Below, one piece after another: positions 62,275 to 64,000 of a stretch of 64,000 nucleotides of DNA; the first letter of the stretch is position 1; every line of letters starts with the position of its first letter. The notes beneath the pieces are model-generated. The model saw only the letters and a list, made by a program, of their open reading frames with translations. It was not told the DNA's origin and did not search any database. Origin of the DNA: an uncultured Bacteroides sp. (lineage in GTDB: Bacteria; Bacteroidota; Bacteroidia; Bacteroidales; Bacteroidaceae); NCBI GenBank assembly GCA_947074205.1, contig CAMTOQ010000015.1, positions 1-64,000 of the forward strand, read 5' to 3'. A program made the position numbers and the translations under genes.

Positions 62275-62316
62275 AAAAAAAAGAGCTGTAACCAATAAGG
62301 GTACAGCTCTTTTTTA
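62275..62316. terminator. Bidirectional intrinsic terminator downstream of rpsO
   Basis: AAAAAAGAGCTGTA...TACAGCTCTTTTTT. Confidence 0.8.
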
Positions 62317-62336
62317 ATCTTTTCGGGATGCGTGGA

Positions 62337-62606
62337 TTATTTACGCAAACCAAGAGTTTTGATGATAGCACGGTAACGAGCGATATCGTTAGTCTTCAAA
62401 TAGTCAAGAAGACGACGACGCTTACCTACCAACATTGTCAAAGCTCTTTCAGTACTATAATCTTTTCTGTTGAGCTTCATGTGCTCAGTCAGGTGAGAAA
62501 TACGGTATGAAAACAATGCAATCTGCGCTTCAGCTGAGCCAGTATCAGTGTTAGACTTTCCGTACTTTTCGAAGATTTCTTGCTTTTTAATAGCGTCTAA
62601 ATACAT
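62337..62606 (-). CDS. rpsO: 30S ribosomal protein S15
   Basis: 89 aa; DTGSAEAQIALFSYRISHLTEHMK, LVGKRRRLLDYL. Confidence 0.98.
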   Translation of the reverse strand: MYLDAIKKQEIFEKYGKSNTDTGSAEAQIALFSYRISHLTEHMKLNRKDYSTERALTMLVGKRRRLLDYLKTNDIARYRAIIKTLGLRK

Positions 62607-62650
62607 AAAATTGAGTTTTAAAAATATATAATATGCTTCTTAAGCGGGTG

Positions 62651-62681
62651 CAAAGATAAGCATTACATTTATATAACACAA
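62651..62681 (-). promoter_or_regulatory. rpsO promoter, Bacteroidetes type
   Basis: Minus strand TTG-N20-TATCTTTG. Confidence 0.75.
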
Positions 62682-62721
62682 TGATTTTCAGCAAATATTT
62701 TCGCTCTTCTGCTTTTTTAAG

Positions 62722-62729
62722 TACCTTTG
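62722..62729 (+). promoter_or_regulatory. typA -7 promoter box
   Basis: TACCTTTG (TAnnTTTG) 21 nt before typA ATG. Confidence 0.55.
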
Positions 62730-62750
62730 TAGCCAAATAATAGGTATTTT

Positions 62751-64000
62751 ATGCAGAATATTAGAAACATTGCAATTATTGCCCATGTTGACCATGGGAA
62801 GACTACATTGGTCGACAAGATGTTGCTTGCCGGACATTTGTTCCGTGACAACCAGACTAGTGGCGAATTGATCTTGGATAACAACGACTTAGAGCGTGAA
62901 CGCGGTATAACCATTCTATCAAAAAACGTTTCAATCAACTATAACGGAACGAAGATTAACATCATCGACACTCCGGGTCACAGCGACTTCGGTGGTGAAG
63001 TAGAACGTGTATTGAACATGGCCGATGGAGTAATCTTGTTGGTAGATGCCTTCGAAGGTCCTATGCCTCAAACACGTTTCGTGTTACAAAAAGCACTTGA
63101 ACTTGGTTTGAAACCTATCGTTGTGGTAAACAAGGTAGACAAACCTAACTGTCGTCCTGACGAAGTTCACGAGATGGTGTTCGACTTGATGTTTGCACTT
63201 GATGCTACAGAAGAGCAGCTTGACTTCCCTACTATATATGGTTCGGCTAAGAATGGCTGGATGAGCACAGATTGGCAACAGCCAACTGACAGCATCACTC
63301 CATTGCTAGATTGCATTGTGGAAAATATCCCTGCACCCGAGATGCTCGAAGGTACTCCTCAAATGTTGGTCACTTCATTGGACTATTCTTCTTATACAGG
63401 TCGTATTGCTGTGGGCCGTGTTCACCGTGGTACTATCAAAGAAGGTATGAACGTATCGCTTGCTAAGCGCGACGGTTCTATCACTAAATCGAAAGTGAAG
63501 GAAGTTCACGTATTCGAAGGTCTTGGTCGTGTAAAGACTACAGAAGTTTCTTCGGGTGACATCTGTGCATTGGTAGGTATCGAAAACTTCGAAATTGGCG
63601 ACACTGTTTGCGACTTCGAAAACCCAGAACCATTGGCTCCTATCGCTATCGACGAACCAACAATGAGCATGTTGTTCTCTATCAACGACTCTCCTTTCTT
63701 CGGTAAAGATGGTAAGTTTGTGACTTCTCGTCACATCCACGACCGTTTGATGAAGGAGTTGGATAAGAACTTGGCACTTCGCGTGGTGAAGTCTGAAGAA
63801 GATGGTAAGTGGGTTGTATCGGGCCGTGGTGTATTGCACCTTTCGGTATTGATCGAAACTATGCGTCGCGAAGGCTACGAGCTTCAAGTAGGTCAGCCAC
63901 AGGTAATCTACAAAGAGATCGACGGTAAGAGAAACGAACCTATCGAAGAGTTGACAGTTAACGTACCAGAAGAATACTCGAGCAAGATTATCGATATGGT
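62751..64000 (+). CDS. typA: Ribosome-associated GTPase TypA/BipA, truncated at right edge
   Basis: MQNIRNIAIIAHVDHGKTTLVDKML, DTPGHSDFGGEVERV, NKVDKP; open to window end. Confidence 0.96.
   Translation, partial: MQNIRNIAIIAHVDHGKTTLVDKMLLAGHLFRDNQTSGELILDNNDLERERGITILSKNVSINYNGTKINIIDTPGHSDFGGEVERVLNMADGVILLVDAFEGPMPQTRFVLQKALELGLKPIVVVNKVDKPNCRPDEVHEMVFDLMFALDATEEQLDFPTIYGSAKNGWMSTDWQQPTDSITPLLDCIVENIPAPEMLEGTPQMLVTSLDYSSYTGRIAVGRVHRGTIKEGMNVSLAKRDGSITKSKVKEVHVFEGLGRVKTTEVSSGDICALVGIENFEIGDTVCDFENPEPLAPIAIDEPTMSMLFSINDSPFFGKDGKFVTSRHIHDRLMKELDKNLALRVVKSEEDGKWVVSGRGVLHLSVLIETMRREGYELQVGQPQVIYKEIDGKRNEPIEELTVNVPEEYSSKIIDM

Noticed and set aside
1200-62720. tRNA or rRNA genes in intergenic gaps
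   Set aside because: No cloverleaf with T-arm GTTCGANTC or rRNA-like sequence was recognised; tRNAscan-SE would be needed to exclude it fully.
63375-63887. 170-aa minus-strand ORF at right edge
   Set aside because: Antisense to the strongly conserved typA frame.

Overview
The window is a chromosomal segment of a Bacteroidales (Bacteroides-like) genome. The lineage is inferred from TTG-N20-TAnnTTTG promoters, BACON/HTCS/GH families and protein character. Most of it is core metabolism: leuS-yitT-rdgB, nadA, nadB, lpdA, dacB, mutS, ychF, lgt, ahcY, rpsO, and a 5' part of typA that runs off the right edge and is missing from the ORF track. Accessory content: a multidomain GH13 amylase with a type IX secretion (T9SS)-like tail; PorZ; a T9SS-tailed S1-like protease; a four-gene GH5-GH31-GH2-GH3 cluster resembling xyloglucan degradation but without SusC/SusD; an HTCS regulator with no adjacent PUL; and a small-TM/CPBP-protease/DUF2975/XRE operon with its own inverted-repeat operators. 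I see no phage, transposase, CRISPR array, rRNA or tRNA. The most interesting signals are non-coding: (i) a family of about 95-bp mosaic intergenic elements (TTTGGTG...CCACCAAACGG) built from shuffled palindromic words, one copy with a perfect A-B-A'-B' layout; (ii) a duplicated 78-bp unit that reads on the minus strand as promoter, very short transcript and intrinsic terminator; (iii) an attenuator-like leader with a mini-ORF upstream of an orphan HicB; (iv) TATCG-N5-CGATA operators in front of the XRE/DUF2975/CPBP operon; (v) a cluster of DnaA-box-like sequences around 14.6-16.4 kb. All calls are from reading the sequence; no database search was run.
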